Below, piece after piece: positions 17,148 to 26,554 of a DNA stretch of 64,000 bases. The DNA is from Planctomycetaceae bacterium. GTDB lineage: Bacteria > Planctomycetota > Planctomycetia > Pirellulales > Pirellulaceae. A program made the position numbers and the translations under genes. The stretch covers positions 252,175 through 316,174 of the forward strand of contig JACKHN010000010.1 in the NCBI GenBank assembly GCA_020638975.1, given 5' to 3'. How positions within the stretch are numbered: the stretch's first letter is position 1; every line of letters starts with the position of its first letter. Under the pieces are notes generated by a model. It did not search any database. It was not told where the DNA came from and saw only the letters and a program-made list of their open reading frames with translations.

Positions 17148-18182
17148 TCACGCCGCGTGTCGAACCGCGAACGGCAATGGCTCTTCTCCGCTTGGGCAGT
17201 GCTCGGCGATCATTTGACGCAACTGAACAACGCTTAGCCATTGAGCATTAGTCTCGCTGGAATAGGAGAATCCAGCGGGACACGGTCGACCGTGGACTAC
17301 GTAGTCCGGGACTTCGTTGCTCCAGCTGCGCGTCGCAGGCTGAACAATGAACGAATCATCGAACTCGATGGTCTGACGGGCTTCGTCGGGTGGAATCATG
17401 CACTCGTGCAACTTCTCGCCAGGACGAATGCCAATGACTCGGGTTTTGCATTCCGGAGCAATCGCCTCAGCAATGTCGTTAATCGTGACACTGGGAATCT
17501 TAGGAACGAATATCTCGCCACCGATCATTCGCTTGAACGCATCCAGAACGAATCGCACGCCCTGATCAAGCGTGATGACAAAGCGAGTCATCTCGGGACT
17601 CGTAATCGTTAGTTCGCCAGTCTGACGCTGGTTCTGGAAGAAAGGGATTACCGATCCGTTCGAGCCGACGACGTTTCCGTAACGCACGGCTGCGAATCGC
17701 GTTCCACCGCCGGCGATAGCATTCGCCGCGACGAATAACTTGTCGGAACACAACTTGGTGGCACCGTAAAGGTTGACCGGTGCAGCGGCTTTGTCGGTCG
17801 ATAACGCCACGACTTTCTGAACACCATTGTCAATCGCTGCGTTAATGACGTTTTCGGCACCGCCTATATTCGTGCGAATGCATTCCTGCGGGTTGTACTC
17901 GGCGATATCCACATGCTTCATGGCAGCTGCGTGAATCACGAAGTCGATGCCTCGCATCGCCCGGCGCAAACGCGCCTCGTCACGGACATCTCCCACGAAA
18001 TAGCGAATTTGCGGGTACTTTGATGTCGCAAACCCATTTCTCGCCATATTGACATGTTTTTGCTCGTCTCGGCTAAAGATTACCAACCGTTTCGGCGGGA
18101 ACTCTTTAAGCAGAATCTCAGCGCACTTTTTTCCAAATGATCCGGTTCCACCGGTAATCAACACGTGCCGATCCTTCAGCAT
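17148..18182 (-). CDS. pseB: UDP-GlcNAc 4,6-dehydratase (inverting), PseB
   Basis: A 344-residue short-chain dehydrogenase-type enzyme that converts UDP-GlcNAc to UDP-2-acetamido-2,6-dideoxy-L-arabino-4-hexulose, first step of pseudaminic acid synthesis. Visible: HVLITGGTGSFGKKCAEILL (NAD site), FVIHAAAMKHVDIAEYNP (where the inverting family has M-K), ALSTDKAAAPVNLYGATK (YxxxK) and KLHECMIPPDE at the C-terminus. The start at 18182 (MLKDRHVLITGG) fits the family; an upstream frame to 18242 is unsupported. It is divergent from pseC, with 246 bases between. Confidence 0.93.
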   Translation of the reverse strand: MLKDRHVLITGGTGSFGKKCAEILLKEFPPKRLVIFSRDEQKHVNMARNGFATSKYPQIRYFVGDVRDEARLRRAMRGIDFVIHAAAMKHVDIAEYNPQECIRTNIGGAENVINAAIDNGVQKVVALSTDKAAAPVNLYGATKLCSDKLFVAANAIAGGGTRFAAVRYGNVVGSNGSVIPFFQNQRQTGELTITSPEMTRFVITLDQGVRFVLDAFKRMIGGEIFVPKIPSVTINDIAEAIAPECKTRVIGIRPGEKLHECMIPPDEARQTIEFDDSFIVQPATRSWSNEVPDYVVHGRPCPAGFSYSSETNAQWLSVVQLRQMIAEHCPSGEEPLPFAVRHAA

Positions 18183-18428
18183 CACTTGGGGCACTCCTTG
18201 GACGAATGAAAAGAACGAGCGGGACGAATCGAATCCGTCCAAGCCACGCGGGTTATATCCGAGTTCGCTGCAATGAAGCTAGACCAACAACCACCACCTA
18301 GCGTGAAACCTGCATGCATCCGCGAATTGATCTTGGCCTGAATGACCGGCACCGACTAAAGTCCCCAAACGCTTCCCATTCGCGGAATGCAGTGCAGTGG
18401 GCCCCCCACATCGAAGGAGTTGTGCCAC

Positions 18429-19613
18429 ATGATTCCCTATGGTCGCCAATCGATTGATGAAGAGGATATCGAAGCCGTCGTCAAATCGCTGAAGTCCGAC
18501 TGGCTGACCCAAGGTCCGGCATTACAAAAGTTCGAGTCCGATCTTGCTCGACAGTGCAATGCAGATTTCGCGGTGGCATGCAATTCAGGAACAGCTGCAC
18601 TTCACATGGCCTATTCGGTCGCTGGCATTGGCCCCGGCAACGTCGTCGTCGTGCCGGCGAACACCTTCCTGGCAACTGCCAACGCGGCCATCTATCTCGG
18701 TGCAGATGTTCGCTTCTGCGACGTCGATCCCGATACAGGGTTGATGACCACCGAAACTTTAAGCGCTGCCCTGGACGATCGTGTCCGAGCGGTCGTGCCC
18801 GTCCACTTCGCAGGCCAAGCCTGTGAGATGGACGCAATCGAACGACTCGTCCGTGATCGTTGCCCGCGAGCAACGATTATCGAAGATGCTTGCCACGCCA
18901 TCGGAGGAACGTATCGCGACGGTACGCCGATCGGCTCGCCTCGGTACGCCTCGATGGTCGTATTCAGTTTTCACCCGGTCAAGCACATCGCCGCCGGCGA
19001 GGGTGGAGCCGTCACCACGAGCTCTCGGCAACTCAAGGAACAGTTGGAACAGTTCCGATGCCATGGCATGACCAAAGACCCGGAACAGTTGCGACGACCG
19101 GACGAAGGCCCGTGGTACTACGAGATGCACTCGCCGGGATTCAACTATCGGATTCCCGAAGCTGCCTGCGCACTCGCGTCCTCTCAACTAGCGAAGCTAC
19201 AGCAATCCGTTGCTCAGCGAAGGAAGATCGTCGCCAAGTATCACGATGAACTCGGCGGAATCGAGCATTTGTCGCTACCGCCACGATCGCATTTGAAGAC
19301 TTCGGCTTGGCATTTGTTCTGTCTGCACATCGACTATCCAGCATTGGGACGCAGTCGCACGGACGTGATGGCAAGTCTAAAGGATCGCGGAGTCGGTACG
19401 CAGGTTCACTACTATCCGGTTTCGCTGCAGCCCTACTACCAAGATCGCTATCGACATACGGAAGCGCAGTTCCCCGGTGCCGTCAGTCATTACCGACGCG
19501 AGCTTTCGATTCCACTCTTTCCGTCCATGACCGCAGCAGAAGTGGAACAGGTCGTTTCGGCGGTACGCCATGTTTTGACTTCCAAATCGAATGTGAAGCG
19601 TCAGGTCGCCTGA
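18429..19613 (+). CDS. pseC: PseC-type sugar aminotransferase
   Basis: A 394-residue DegT/DnrJ/EryC1 PLP enzyme predicted to aminate the PseB product to UDP-4-amino-4,6-dideoxy-N-acetyl-beta-L-altrosamine. It starts IPYGRQSIDEEDIEAVV as PseC does. Blocks: CNSGTAALHMAYSVAGIG, EDACHAIGGTYRDGTPIG, and the PLP lysine in FSFHPVKHIAAGEGGAV. The ATG at 18429 has AAGGAG 9 bases upstream. It leads a rightward run pseC-pseF-pseI. Confidence 0.93.
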   Translation: MIPYGRQSIDEEDIEAVVKSLKSDWLTQGPALQKFESDLARQCNADFAVACNSGTAALHMAYSVAGIGPGNVVVVPANTFLATANAAIYLGADVRFCDVDPDTGLMTTETLSAALDDRVRAVVPVHFAGQACEMDAIERLVRDRCPRATIIEDACHAIGGTYRDGTPIGSPRYASMVVFSFHPVKHIAAGEGGAVTTSSRQLKEQLEQFRCHGMTKDPEQLRRPDEGPWYYEMHSPGFNYRIPEAACALASSQLAKLQQSVAQRRKIVAKYHDELGGIEHLSLPPRSHLKTSAWHLFCLHIDYPALGRSRTDVMASLKDRGVGTQVHYYPVSLQPYYQDRYRHTEAQFPGAVSHYRRELSIPLFPSMTAAEVEQVVSAVRHVLTSKSNVKRQVA

Positions 19614-19654
19614 TACCGTGACCACTTATTTATCTCTTGAGACTTCAACGCCCC

Positions 19655-20401
19655 ATGAAGACGACCGTTATCATTCAAGCCCGCGTGGGTTCGACTCGCT
19701 TGCACCGTAAAGTTCTGCTTGACCTTGGGGGGCAGTCGGTCCTGAGCCGTGTGATCGAACGATTGCAACATTGCCAACGCGTCGATCAGGTAGTTGTTGC
19801 GACGACGGACCTTGCCTTGGATGATGCCATCGTTGACGAAGCCCACCGCTGTCAAACGACCGTCGTGCGCGGAAGCGAAGCCGATGTGCTGGCCCGATAC
19901 TATCAAGCGGCAAGCCACGTAGGAGCGACCGACATCGTGCGCGTCACCGCAGACTGTCCGCTGATCGATCCCCTGCTCATCGATCGCATCATCGAAGAGT
20001 TCCATAAACGCCGAGATGCGGGCGCGCCGCTGGACTACTTCTCCAACGTCCACCCTCGCACATTTCCACGCGGACTCGATGCCGAACTGTTCACAATGGA
20101 GGCCTTGCGGATTGCCCACCGAGAGGCCGAAGCAACCTTGGAGCGAGAGCATGTCACTCCGTTCTTCTACTTGAATCCCGACCGCTTCGTCATGGACAAC
20201 TATGTCCAGCAAGTGGACCAGTCCGCTTTGCGATGGACGCTAGACGAACCGGCGGATATGGCCTTCTTTCAAGCTGTTTTCCGAAAAATCTCGCCTGAGC
20301 AATTCATCGGAACGGAAACCGTGCTCTCGCTGTTGAAGAAGCACCCGGAAATCGGTCGGATCAATGCTCACGTCGAACAGAAGAAACTGAAAGCGGCATG
20401 A
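19655..20401 (+). CDS. pseF: SpsF/PseF-type cytidylyltransferase
   Basis: A 248-residue nucleotidyltransferase: TTVIIQARVGSTRLHRKVLL is the CTP-binding N-terminal block, then RVTADCPLIDPLLIDRIIEEF and HRREAEA-like end TLEREHVTPFFYLNP. This is the SpsF (COG1861) family, which in pseudaminic clusters serves as the CMP-pseudaminic acid synthetase that activates the finished sugar. The family assignment is firm; the exact role comes from position between pseC and pseI. Its stop overlaps the pseI start by four bases. Confidence 0.85.
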   Translation: MKTTVIIQARVGSTRLHRKVLLDLGGQSVLSRVIERLQHCQRVDQVVVATTDLALDDAIVDEAHRCQTTVVRGSEADVLARYYQAASHVGATDIVRVTADCPLIDPLLIDRIIEEFHKRRDAGAPLDYFSNVHPRTFPRGLDAELFTMEALRIAHREAEATLEREHVTPFFYLNPDRFVMDNYVQQVDQSALRWTLDEPADMAFFQAVFRKISPEQFIGTETVLSLLKKHPEIGRINAHVEQKKLKAA

Positions 20402-21456
20402 ATCCAGATACGGTACAGATTGCTGATCGAGCGATCGGCCCCGCGTGTCCGCCGTTTGTGATTGCTGAGATGTCCGGTAATCACAATCAATCGCTGGAAA
20501 GGGCGTTCGAGATCGTCGATGCCGCCGCTGCTGCCGGTGCACACGCCATCAAGTTGCAAACCTATACCGCAGATACGATGACTCTGGATGTCGATCGAGA
20601 TGAATTCAGGATTCTCGATTCGGGCAGTCTGTGGCACGGGCGTCACCTCCATGAGCTGTACGAAGAGGCACACACGCCTTGGGATTGGCACTCGCCGATT
20701 TTTGAGCGAGCGCAACAACGGGGAATGATCGCGTTCAGTTCGCCGTTCGATGAATCGGCGATTGAATTCCTCGAATCCTTGAACGCTCCGGCCTACAAGA
20801 TCGCATCCTTTGAGCTGACGGATCTGCGTTTGATTGCAACGGCCGCGCGGACGGGAAAGCCGCTGGTGATGTCAACCGGTATGGCGAGCCTGGCAGAGAT
20901 TCAACATGCCGTCGACTGTGCCAGACAACATGGCTGCCAACAAATTGTGCTGTTGAAATGCACTAGTACGTATCCGGCAACACCTGAATCAACGAACCTC
21001 CGGACGATTCCTCACTTGCGAGACTGCTTTCAAACGCAAGTTGGCCTTTCGGATCACACTGCCGGAGTCGGAGCTGCCGTTGCCGCCGTAGCGTTGGGCG
21101 CCACTGTGATCGAAAAGCACTTCACGTTATCGCGTGCCGATGGCGGCGTCGATTCCGCGTTCTCGCTCGAGCCCGATGAACTGAAAGCTTTGGTCGTCGA
21201 AAGTGAACGGGCCTGGCAGGCAATGGGCGAGATCCAGTATGGTGCAACAGGAGACCAACAAAAGTCACTGATGTTCCGACGTTCCATCTTCATTTCGGCA
21301 GATGTCGCAGCTGGTGAAGTCGTTCAACCATCACACATTCGAATCATCCGCCCTGGACACGGATTAGCGCCAAGCTTGTGGGATCGAGTATGCGGTCGAA
21401 CTGCGAGTCGCGACCTCAAACGAGGCGAGCCGACGGACTGGGATATGTTTGTCTAA
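20398..21456 (+). CDS. pseI: Pseudaminic acid synthase
   Basis: A 352-residue NeuB-family enzyme that condenses phosphoenolpyruvate with 2,4-diacetamido-2,4,6-trideoxy-L-altrose. The N-terminal barrel shows FVIAEMSGNHNQSLERAFEI and AHAIKLQTYTADTMTLD, then AYKIASFELTDLRLI and VGLSDHTAGVGAAVAAVALGA, with EKHFTLSRADGGVDSAFSLEP. The C-terminal ~60 residues (SIFISADVAAGEVVQPSHIR, PGHGLAP) form the SAF antifreeze-like domain. The motif IGPACPPFVIAEMSGNHN favours PseI over sialic or legionaminic synthases. Translation is coupled to pseF through ATGA. Confidence 0.94.
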   Translation: MNPDTVQIADRAIGPACPPFVIAEMSGNHNQSLERAFEIVDAAAAAGAHAIKLQTYTADTMTLDVDRDEFRILDSGSLWHGRHLHELYEEAHTPWDWHSPIFERAQQRGMIAFSSPFDESAIEFLESLNAPAYKIASFELTDLRLIATAARTGKPLVMSTGMASLAEIQHAVDCARQHGCQQIVLLKCTSTYPATPESTNLRTIPHLRDCFQTQVGLSDHTAGVGAAVAAVALGATVIEKHFTLSRADGGVDSAFSLEPDELKALVVESERAWQAMGEIQYGATGDQQKSLMFRRSIFISADVAAGEVVQPSHIRIIRPGHGLAPSLWDRVCGRTASRDLKRGEPTDWDMFV

Positions 21457-21463
21457 CGGTTAC

Positions 21464-22981
21464 TCAGCACGTCGCCAATCGAAAACGTAATAACGTCGAA
21501 TCGTCGGTGGGTATCTCCGCCCAGCCGAGACGAATGAAGCAGCGGGCAGAAGCTTGATTGCCAACCTTCACGGTCGCAACGAGCGGCGACAATCTTTCGT
21601 GAGACATCCAGCCAGTCCCAAGCCGAACGAGTTCCTTTCCAACACCAGTGCCCCGCGCATCATTCGCCACCGAAAATCCAACATTCCATTCATCTTCGTG
21701 TGTTCGATTAAAGCGAATCTGACCGACGGGACGGTCTTCCCGCATGCCTACGAGCAGACGTGCATCGGTCGTCGCCAACTGACGGTCAAACCATTCACAA
21801 TGCGACTGCCACTCGATCTTATCCGAACACAAAGAGTTGAGACGAACGTCAGGATCGTTCGCCCAATCAAAATAAAGCTGGCGATCGTTTTCCGTCGCAC
21901 ATCGCAGCCACACCCCTGAGTCGAGCGCCGCCGCGACGCGAGAAGCACCATGCCCATCAACCAAGTGGCGATACCGCGTTGGGTCCCGTTGACCGGGATG
22001 CACGCGTTCGAGGAATTGCTCCAACGCTTCACGAGCCGCCGATTCCTCCGTTTGCAGCGACTCGAGAGTTCCCAGTCCGGTCGCCGCTCCCACCGAGGTG
22101 AGCTCTCGATAAATCGGAGCTTGGTTGTCAGCAATCACAACAATCGCGCCGGGCAATCCAAAGTAAAGCCATTCCCAACACGAACTGCCACCGGCACTGA
22201 CGATTCCGTCGGCCCATTGATACTGTCGGGGCATATCTTGAACATTCACCAGCAACTCCACACGATGCTTTGACATCGCGGCGAGTTCTTCGAGGTGGCG
22301 CCGATGTGGATTTGCGGCACCGACGATAACCCGAATGCTCAGCTCGGAATGCTTCCACCCAGCGAGCAACTGAAGGATTAGTCCGGTAGCATCTTCGGGA
22401 TCGCTGCCTCCCAAAGTGATCAGCAGCCGTCTCGGTTCATCAACGCCGCGAGCTTCCGCGACCGCTTCTTTGTCTAAAAACTCGCGCCGCAAGAGAACGA
22501 ATTGCGTCCCGAGAAGGCGTTTGCAACCGTCGACCGAACTGGCGTAGGGCTCTTGGATCGCGTGTGGGTTCTGATTCAGGATCAGATCACAGTCCCAAGA
22601 CTTACAGAAATCAAAGTCGGTAACGATCGCACATCGAAGTGCAGCTTGCCGAATTGTGTTCTGAAACGGGCCGTCGAAAACGTAACCATCGGCAACAACC
22701 CAAGCCGCGCCGAGTTGCCGTGCGAGCGCGGCTGTGAGCGCAGCGTCTTGCTCACTACCTCGACGGATAACTGTGTCATCAACACCGCCCAGTAACGTGA
22801 CATCGATCTGTTCGTCTCGAATTCTCGACACCAATAACGGCGGCATCTCGGTCGCCGCAAAATGAACCTTGCCTCCTCGCCGTTGCCACGCCTGTGCCAA
22901 CGCGAGCATTCTCATCACATGACCTGTTCCGGTTTCGGTCGAGGCATCTGCTCGAATCAGCAATGGCGAACGCATAGTCAT
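21464..22981 (-). CDS. Fused PseG hydrolase and PseH-like N-acetyltransferase
   Basis: A 505-residue two-domain protein. Residues 1 to about 345 are a GT-B-fold PseG, which removes UDP from UDP-2,4-diacetamido-2,4,6-trideoxy-altrose: RADASTETGTGHVMRMLALAQAW, LLITLGGSDPEDATGLIL, and GIVSAGGSSCWEWLYFGLPG. Residues about 357-505 are a GNAT acetyltransferase: LRCATENDRQLYFDWANDPDV, then VGFSVANDARGTGVGKELVRLG with the acetyl-CoA loop. That fits PseH, which acetylates the 4-amino group one step earlier. The two steps are usually separate proteins. The gene converges on pseI (7 bases between stops). Confidence 0.9.
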   Translation of the reverse strand: MTMRSPLLIRADASTETGTGHVMRMLALAQAWQRRGGKVHFAATEMPPLLVSRIRDEQIDVTLLGGVDDTVIRRGSEQDAALTAALARQLGAAWVVADGYVFDGPFQNTIRQAALRCAIVTDFDFCKSWDCDLILNQNPHAIQEPYASSVDGCKRLLGTQFVLLRREFLDKEAVAEARGVDEPRRLLITLGGSDPEDATGLILQLLAGWKHSELSIRVIVGAANPHRRHLEELAAMSKHRVELLVNVQDMPRQYQWADGIVSAGGSSCWEWLYFGLPGAIVVIADNQAPIYRELTSVGAATGLGTLESLQTEESAAREALEQFLERVHPGQRDPTRYRHLVDGHGASRVAAALDSGVWLRCATENDRQLYFDWANDPDVRLNSLCSDKIEWQSHCEWFDRQLATTDARLLVGMREDRPVGQIRFNRTHEDEWNVGFSVANDARGTGVGKELVRLGTGWMSHERLSPLVATVKVGNQASARCFIRLGWAEIPTDDSTLLRFRLATC

Positions 22982-23096
22982 AAGTGAAATCGGTCGAGCG
23001 GTGCGTCACAACGGAAGGGAGACGGGATCATAGATCGTAACCGAGATTGGCAACCATCTAAAAGCTCAGCTTTGCTTGATGTGTGCGCGGCGCGTG

Positions 23097-23765
23097 TTAA
23101 GCAATCCTGTTCATCTGACGCAAGTATTCAATCACTTGATCTGCGAGCGCATCCGGCGAGTGCTCGGCCGAAGCGAGTCGTAATTCGGGCTGCTCAGGCG
23201 CTTCGTAAGGATCATCGATCCCGGTAAAACCTTTTAGTTCACCAGCCCGAGCTTTCTTGTACAGGCCCTTGGGATCTCGCGACTCGCAAACCTCTAGCGG
23301 GGCATCGACAAAGACTTCGATAAAGTCACCCGTTTGCCCGCTCTCCTCAATCCGACGCCGCACGGCATCGCGATCACGGCGATACGGGCTAACAAACGCG
23401 GTAATCGTGATGAGCCCAGCGGAAGCGAACAGTTCTGCGACGGAGCCAATCCGCCGAATGTTCTCTTCGCGATCTTGAGCCGAGAAACCCAAGCCAAACC
23501 GCTTCGCAAACGCTTCGTCATGATTGGCACCAAGAATGGCAGGACTCGCGTTCAGGCCGTGTCGAACGTTGTCACCGTCCAGCAGAAAAGTATGCACGCC
23601 CAGCTGATGCAGCTTGTGGTCGACGACGTTCGCCACCGTGCTCTTGCCGCAACCGCTCAGTCCGGTAAACCACAGCACGCAACCGCGATGTCCGTTCAAT
23701 TGCTCGCGTTCTTCACGCGAAACGGCCTGCGAATGCCAGACAACATGCACGTCTTCCTTGGTCAT
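23097..23765 (-). CDS. cysC: Adenylyl-sulfate kinase
   Basis: A 222-residue APS kinase that phosphorylates adenosine 5'-phosphosulfate to PAPS. The P-loop is FTGLSGCGKSTVAN at about residues 33-46. HTFLLDGDNVRHGLN is the APS-binding block; RRIGSVAELFASAGLITITAFVSPYR and FIEVFVDAPLEVCESRDPKGLYKKAR complete the signature. It has no fused sulfurylase domain. No other sulfate-assimilation gene is in view. PAPS is the sulfate donor for sulfated glycans, so supply for surface-polysaccharide sulfation is possible. Confidence 0.94.
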   Translation of the reverse strand: MTKEDVHVVWHSQAVSREEREQLNGHRGCVLWFTGLSGCGKSTVANVVDHKLHQLGVHTFLLDGDNVRHGLNASPAILGANHDEAFAKRFGLGFSAQDREENIRRIGSVAELFASAGLITITAFVSPYRRDRDAVRRRIEESGQTGDFIEVFVDAPLEVCESRDPKGLYKKARAGELKGFTGIDDPYEAPEQPELRLASAEHSPDALADQVIEYLRQMNRIA

Positions 23766-23786
23766 TGGTCGTTCGTCCTTGCTTGT

Positions 23787-24863
23787 TTAATCCGATATCC
23801 CGGCCAGCTCACACAGATTTGCAGCCATCACCGGCTGCGGGCAACTCCACACGAGAAAGAACAACGCCTCGCGGCACCAGCGCCCAGCAGGATGCCCGAC
23901 GACGTAGCCGGTTCCTTTAGCTGCGGCGAGTGCTGCTTGTGAGGAGCGGAGTGCGAGGCTGTTCGAACGTGTTCTTAGGTTTTCGGTGGAACAGACAGGT
24001 TCGTCGGCTGCCGCGCTTAGCAAGTCGCTTCGCAACTCGTGCCATTCCGCGTGCAAGGCATCGGTCGCCGCCAGCAAGTCCGGACGTTTGGCGGCTTCCT
24101 CTTGAAGGAATCGTACGGCACCACCGGCCAAACCGATCGCTAAGGCCGAAGTTTGAAAGCCACCTGGTCTCGCGCCCACACCGTGCTTCATGACATCTTC
24201 GATCGGTCCGGCCACGAGCCACTCGCGACCGAGCGTCACGCGATCGCATTGAACGGGCCCCGTGTGGCTGGCTGACAGGCCGACCAGCTCTGCAACCGGC
24301 GGCACGGAAACACCGGGTGAGTCCATTGGCAACACAGCGAGGATCTGTCGCTCGTCATCCAGCGCAGCTCCGATCAAAACATGATCCGCAAACGGCCCTC
24401 CTGTGACCCAGGGACTAAAGCCGTCGATCATGAAACCATCTGCTGTCTCTTCAGCACGCAGGACAGGCTTTGCGAGATGCCGACGACTGGTGGTCAAGTG
24501 CGAGATGCCCACCGTGGCGAACGATTTGCCTGCTACTAAATCCGGCAGCAATTTAGCCTTGAGCCCTTCGTTGTCGCAGGCCTCGATACGACGGCAAGCT
24601 CCGGTGCGTTGGGTGATGACAAAGGTCGTGGTCAGGCAGGCAGAACTCAGTTCGAGATAGCCTCGCATCACATCGGCTTCGGACCAACCTTGGCCACCCG
24701 CTTCGCGCGACAGAAACCATTCGAAGACGCCGTATTCGCCGCACAACCGCAACTGCTCGGCAGGCCACGCGTTTGGCTTGTCCAACGCCGGAGCCAACTC
24801 GCGGAGACGCTGACAAAGCTCTTGCAGAATATCGGATTGCGGCGATTCGATGCGTGTTCCCAT
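23787..24863 (-). CDS. Acyl-CoA dehydrogenase-like protein
   Basis: A 358-residue flavoprotein-like protein. Blocks: WPAEQLRLCGEYGVFEWFLSREAGGQGWSEADVMRGYLELS (N-terminal helical domain), ATVGISHLTTSRR and SPWVTGGPFADHVLIGA (the beta domain region), then VTLGREWLVAGPI and a helical C-terminus. The usual catalytic Glu cannot be placed with certainty and the protein is slightly short for the family (about 380). It lies 21 bases upstream of cysC on the same strand and is probably cotranscribed. I chose the ATG at 24863; ATGs at 24875 and 24908 are alternatives. The substrate is unknown. Confidence 0.72.
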   Translation of the reverse strand: MGTRIESPQSDILQELCQRLRELAPALDKPNAWPAEQLRLCGEYGVFEWFLSREAGGQGWSEADVMRGYLELSSACLTTTFVITQRTGACRRIEACDNEGLKAKLLPDLVAGKSFATVGISHLTTSRRHLAKPVLRAEETADGFMIDGFSPWVTGGPFADHVLIGAALDDERQILAVLPMDSPGVSVPPVAELVGLSASHTGPVQCDRVTLGREWLVAGPIEDVMKHGVGARPGGFQTSALAIGLAGGAVRFLQEEAAKRPDLLAATDALHAEWHELRSDLLSAAADEPVCSTENLRTRSNSLALRSSQAALAAAKGTGYVVGHPAGRWCREALFFLVWSCPQPVMAANLCELAGISD

Positions 24864-24954
24864 ACGTGACAGCATACTCGTGGTATGCCGTCGTTCAAAC
24901 ACCCTCACATGAATCGTGTTGCGTCCCCCTGCAAACTTCCCAGACGCGGCGATT

Positions 24955-26094
24955 CTACGGTCCTGCCACGAACGACTTCAACTTCAACACAATCGCTGTC
25001 ATATCGTCGGCTCGTGCGCGGCCATTGGCAAAGGTGTCGGCTTCGTCGAACAATCGGTCGAGCGTCTGCTCGGCCGTTGAATCGGATGATTCGACAATTG
25101 ACTTCAGCATTCGCGGGACGCCGAAGAGTTCTGACGTCGCGGGCGAACGCTCGGAAATGCCATCCGTGTATAAGAGCAACGTATCGTTCGGTCGGAGATG
25201 GGCTTCACGAACTTCCAACCGATTTCCCGACAGAACTCCCAACGGAGGATCGCCGCTCTCCAGTGTTTCCGTCGAACCATCCGCCCGGATGAGTTCGGCG
25301 GGCTGACCTGCAGACGCGTAGCGGCACACCCCCGTCTCGATATCGATGCGTGCTACGAAAAGCGAGACGAACGAGCCGAGGTTGTCGTAGACGAGCAACT
25401 CATTGACTTGACGGATCATCGTCCCGATGTCGTCGGTCATCGTAGCCATCGTTCGCATGGCCGCGCGTGTCTCTGCCATAACAAGCGACGGCCCGAAACC
25501 GTGCCCAGAAACGTCGCCAATGACAAGAATCAGACTCTTATCATCGGCCATGAAGTAGTCGAAATAGTCTCCGCCGACTTGATTGGCGGGATCACAGCGA
25601 CCGGCAACTTCGAAGCCGGGCAACGGTGCCAAGGGGCGTGGATAGAGTCGCCGCTGTATAAATGCCGCCGCATCGATCTCGCGTTCCGCCCGTTGACGGT
25701 GATAGCGTTCGATCGAGTATTGCAGCGATTCTCCTAACGACTCGGAAATAGCCTTGTCTTTGGAGAAGAAGTCTTGCGCACCTTCACGCACCGCTTCTAA
25801 TGCGAGTTCACTATCGGTCATGCCCGACAAGATCACGATCGGAACTCCATGTGCAGCTTCGCTCATCGCCAGAAATGTTGCGAGTCCACTGCTATCGGGT
25901 AGGGTCAAGTCCAAAACGATGATGTCGGCAACCGTCTCGCGCAGGCGCTCCAACGCATCGCTCAATGTAGTTGCATGATGCAAATTGAAGCGTGGATCAG
26001 TTCTACCAGACAAGTGCGCGGTGATGAGTCCAGCGTCTGCGGCGCTGTCCTCGACCAACAAGACGGTGATCGTGTCTTGGATTGTGTCTGTCAT
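24955..26094 (-). CDS. Receiver domain fused to PP2C/SpoIIE-type phosphatase (RsbU-like)
   Basis: A 379-residue signalling protein. Residues 10-125 are a receiver: VLLVEDSAADAGLI, phosphoacceptor in IIVLDLTLPDSSGLATF, and Lys in FFSKDKAI. After a helical linker, residues about 145-375 form a SpoIIE/PP2C Ser/Thr phosphatase: RCDPANQVGGDYFDYF, LVIGDVSGHGFGPSLVMA and LLLYTDGISERSP hold the metal-binding Asp/Gly sites. Such RsbU-type proteins dephosphorylate anti-anti-sigma or other phosphoproteins when the receiver is phosphorylated. The start overlaps the previous receiver gene stop (ATGA). It ends a minus-strand operon running from about 28149. Confidence 0.93.
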   Translation of the reverse strand: MTDTIQDTITVLLVEDSAADAGLITAHLSGRTDPRFNLHHATTLSDALERLRETVADIIVLDLTLPDSSGLATFLAMSEAAHGVPIVILSGMTDSELALEAVREGAQDFFSKDKAISESLGESLQYSIERYHRQRAEREIDAAAFIQRRLYPRPLAPLPGFEVAGRCDPANQVGGDYFDYFMADDKSLILVIGDVSGHGFGPSLVMAETRAAMRTMATMTDDIGTMIRQVNELLVYDNLGSFVSLFVARIDIETGVCRYASAGQPAELIRADGSTETLESGDPPLGVLSGNRLEVREAHLRPNDTLLLYTDGISERSPATSELFGVPRMLKSIVESSDSTAEQTLDRLFDEADTFANGRARADDMTAIVLKLKSFVAGP

Positions 26095-26543
26095 CGGGAG
26101 GGGGGGAGAGTCGCGTAGGTAAACCAGAAGCGATCGAGTGATTTGATCGCGTTCATGAACTCGTTCAAGTCGACAGGTTTCTGTACATAGCAGTTCGCCC
26201 TCAATTTGTAACTCTGAGCCACGTCTTCTGGAGCACCGGAGGTGGTGAGGACGATGATCGGAATCGACTCAAGATCCTCGTCGCTACGGATGTCTGCCAG
26301 CACTTCACGACCGTCTTTTTTGGGCAGGTTAAGATCCAGCAAGACGAAGTCCGGTCGAGGTGCGTTTGCGTATCCATCGCCATGTCGTAAGAAACTCATC
26401 GCGTCTTCGCCGTTTTCCACCAAGTGGACATTGACTGGAACTGTCGTATTCTCGAGCGCAGCCCGTGTCAAACCTGCGTCACTAGGGCTATCTTCGACAA
26501 GCAGGATTTCGACGGGTCGACCAAGCGTCGCGGCAGTTGACAT
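26091..26543 (-). CDS. Rcp1-like response regulator (receiver only)
   Basis: A 150-residue single receiver of the type partnered with phytochrome-like kinases. Acidic pocket in EILLVEDSPSDAGLTRAAL, phosphoacceptor Asp in DFVLLDLNLPKKDGREVL, Thr in IVLTTSGAPED and Lys in NCYVQKPVDLNEFM, ending SLDRFWFTYATLPPSR. It has no output domain and probably relays phosphate or binds a target. The start MMSTAATLGRPVEIL at 26543 (or 26546) fits its sister at 32462. It couples to the PP2C gene by a four-base overlap. Confidence 0.92.
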   Translation of the reverse strand: MSTAATLGRPVEILLVEDSPSDAGLTRAALENTTVPVNVHLVENGEDAMSFLRHGDGYANAPRPDFVLLDLNLPKKDGREVLADIRSDEDLESIPIIVLTTSGAPEDVAQSYKLRANCYVQKPVDLNEFMNAIKSLDRFWFTYATLPPSR

Positions 26544-26554
26544 CATTGCTGAGC

